A stretch of 8,646 nucleotides of DNA from an uncultured Muribaculaceae bacterium (GTDB taxonomy: Bacteria > Bacteroidota > Bacteroidia > Bacteroidales > Muribaculaceae): the NCBI GenBank assembly GCA_947177435.1, contig CAMWUM010000070.1, positions 1 through 8,646 on the forward strand. Direction: 5' to 3'. Below are positions 7,608-8,646 of this stretch, one piece after another. The translations under genes and the position numbers were made by a program. The notes below the pieces were generated by a model that saw nothing but the letters and a program-made list of their open reading frames with translations, was not told the DNA's origin and made no database searches. Position 1 is the stretch's first letter. Each line of letters opens with the position of its first letter.

Positions 7608-8646
7608 TTATTTGCCAAGTGCGCAGTTCTTGCACTTATCGGCGATCTGGGTGAAGAAATCGTTGCCCTTGTCGTCGACGAGGATGAATGCGGGGAAGTT
7701 CTCAACCTCAATCTTCCAGATGGCCTCCATGCCGAGTTCGGGATACTCGAGGAGTTCAACATTCTTGATTGAGTTCTGGGCCAGTACGGCAGCCGGGCCG
7801 CCGATAGAGCCGAGGTAGAATCCGCCATGCTTGTGGCAGGCGTCGGTCACTTGCTTTGAGCGGTTGCCCTTGGCAATCATTATCATCGAGCCGCCTGCAG
7901 CCTGGAACTGGTCAACGTAGGGGTCCATGCGGCCGGCGGTGGTGGGACCGAACGAGCCGGAAGGCATGCCTGCGGGTGTCTTAGCCGGGCCTGCATAGTA
8001 GATGGGGTGATCCTTGAGGTACTGGGGCATGGGCTCGCCCTTGTCGAGGCGCTCCTTGATTTTGGCGTGAGCGATGTCACGACCTACGATGATGGTGCCG
8101 TTGAGCGACAGGCGGGTCGAGACGGGATACTTGGTGAGTTCGGCCAGCACCTCGGGCATCGGACGGTTGAGGTCGATGGTCACAACCTCGCCCTCGCCGG
8201 CGTTGCGGTACTCTTCGGGGATGAGCTCGGCGGGGTTGGAATCACGTTTCTCAATCCAGAGGCCCTCGCGGTTGATCTTGGCCTTGATGTTGCGGTCGGC
8301 CGAGCAGCTGACGCCCAGGCCCACGGGGCACGATGCGCCGTGGCGGGGCAGACGGATGACGCGGATGTCGTGGGCGAAGTATTTGCCGCCGAACTGAGCG
8401 CCGAGGCCGATTTCCTCGCTTGCCTTCTTGAGTTGTTCCTCGAGCTCGATGTCGCGGAAAGCGTGGCCGAGTTCGTTGCCCTTGGTGGGCAGGTTGTCGT
8501 AATATTTGACGGAAGCCTTCTTGACGGTGGCGAGGTTCATTTCGGCCGAGGTGCCGCCGATGACGAAAGCGATGTGGTAAGGCGGGCAAGCAGCGGTGCC
8601 GAGGGTTTTCATCTTCTCCACGAGGAAGGGTAGGAGGGGCTTGGGG
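7608..8646 (-). CDS. fumA: Class I fumarate hydratase, C-terminal part (5' end outside window)
   Basis: Class I [4Fe-4S] fumarase, interconverting fumarate and L-malate in the cytoplasm; in fermentative Bacteroidota it supplies fumarate for respiration to succinate. The frame is open to the window edge and 345 residues are visible. They align without obvious gaps to the last 345 of E. coli FumA/FumB (548 residues), so about 200 are missing; the GTG at 8621 is internal. Two of the three cluster cysteines are visible: Cys20 of the fragment (GTAACPPYH, FumA Cys224) and Cys114 ([11 protein letters not shown], FumA Cys318). The C-terminal domain has [39 protein letters not shown] and [19 protein letters not shown], all strongly conserved, and a terminal CKNC as in FumA. 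It is a single-chain enzyme, not the split two-subunit form. The symbol is by similarity; fumA and fumB cannot be told apart here. Its own terminator follows, so it is probably a separate unit from lysC. Confidence 0.96.
   Translation of the reverse strand, partial: PKPLLPFLVEKMKTLGTAACPPYHIAFVIGGTSAEMNLATVKKASVKYYDNLPTKGNELGHAFRDIELEEQLKKASEEIGLGAQFGGKYFAHDIRVIRLPRHGASCPVGLGVSCSADRNIKAKINREGLWIEKRDSNPAELIPEEYRNAGEGEVVTIDLNRPMPEVLAELTKYPVSTRLSLNGTIIVGRDIAHAKIKERLDKGEPMPQYLKDHPIYYAGPAKTPAGMPSGSFGPTTAGRMDPYVDQFQAAGGSMIMIAKGNRSKQVTDACHKHGGFYLGSIGGPAAVLAQNSIKNVELLEYPELGMEAIWKIEVENFPAFILVDDKGNDFFTQIADKCKNCALGK

Noticed and set aside
8007..8633. 208-codon open frame antisense to fumarase
   Set aside because: Same cause: a shadow of a highly conserved GC-rich gene. 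The real frame matches class I fumarase throughout.

Overview
The window reads as chromosomal DNA of a Bacteroidota bacterium, most likely a gut Bacteroidales (possibly Muribaculaceae; the family is a guess). This rests on protein flavour (a ClpB with the [11 protein letters not shown]-loop, a long single-chain class I fumarase, an exported prolyl oligopeptidase, a DUF1593 protein), on GC-rich third codon positions, and on start regions without clear Shine-Dalgarno sequences. All seven genes look intact in reading frame. The two outermost are cut by the window edges. I see no mobile element, CRISPR array, tRNA or rRNA.

Layout. Positions 2-1033 (+) hold the C-terminal 343 residues of the disaggregase ClpB, followed by a strong hairpin plus T-tract terminator at 1065-1100. 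Everything else lies on the minus strand and converges on clpB. Read in the direction of transcription (right to left) the order is: the C-terminal two thirds of a class I [4Fe-4S] fumarase (8646-7608); a perfect 13-bp hairpin terminator (7595-7565); then five tightly packed genes. These are aspartokinase lysC (7546-6224), an exported S9A prolyl oligopeptidase (6206-4074), a lipoprotein with a BamE/SmpA-like tail (4086-3148, GTG start), thymidine kinase tdk (3146-2526) and an exported DUF1593/Sde182-type nucleoside-hydrolase-like protein (2513-1104).

The joints of this cluster are 17 nt, a 13-nt overlap, 1 nt and 12 nt, so lysC to DUF1593 is very probably one transcript. Its members do not form one obvious pathway: amino-acid biosynthesis, extracytoplasmic peptide cleavage, an envelope lipoprotein, thymidine salvage and a possible glycoside or nucleoside hydrolase. 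It looks more like a housekeeping and nutrient-scavenging operon than a new system. The most thought-provoking points are the pairing of a nucleoside-hydrolase-like exported protein with tdk, the unusual P-loop and subfamily of this Tdk, and the absence of room for a normal promoter between the fumarase hairpin and lysC. No stretch longer than about 70 bases is free of genes. I did not find a convincing undescribed biological system here.
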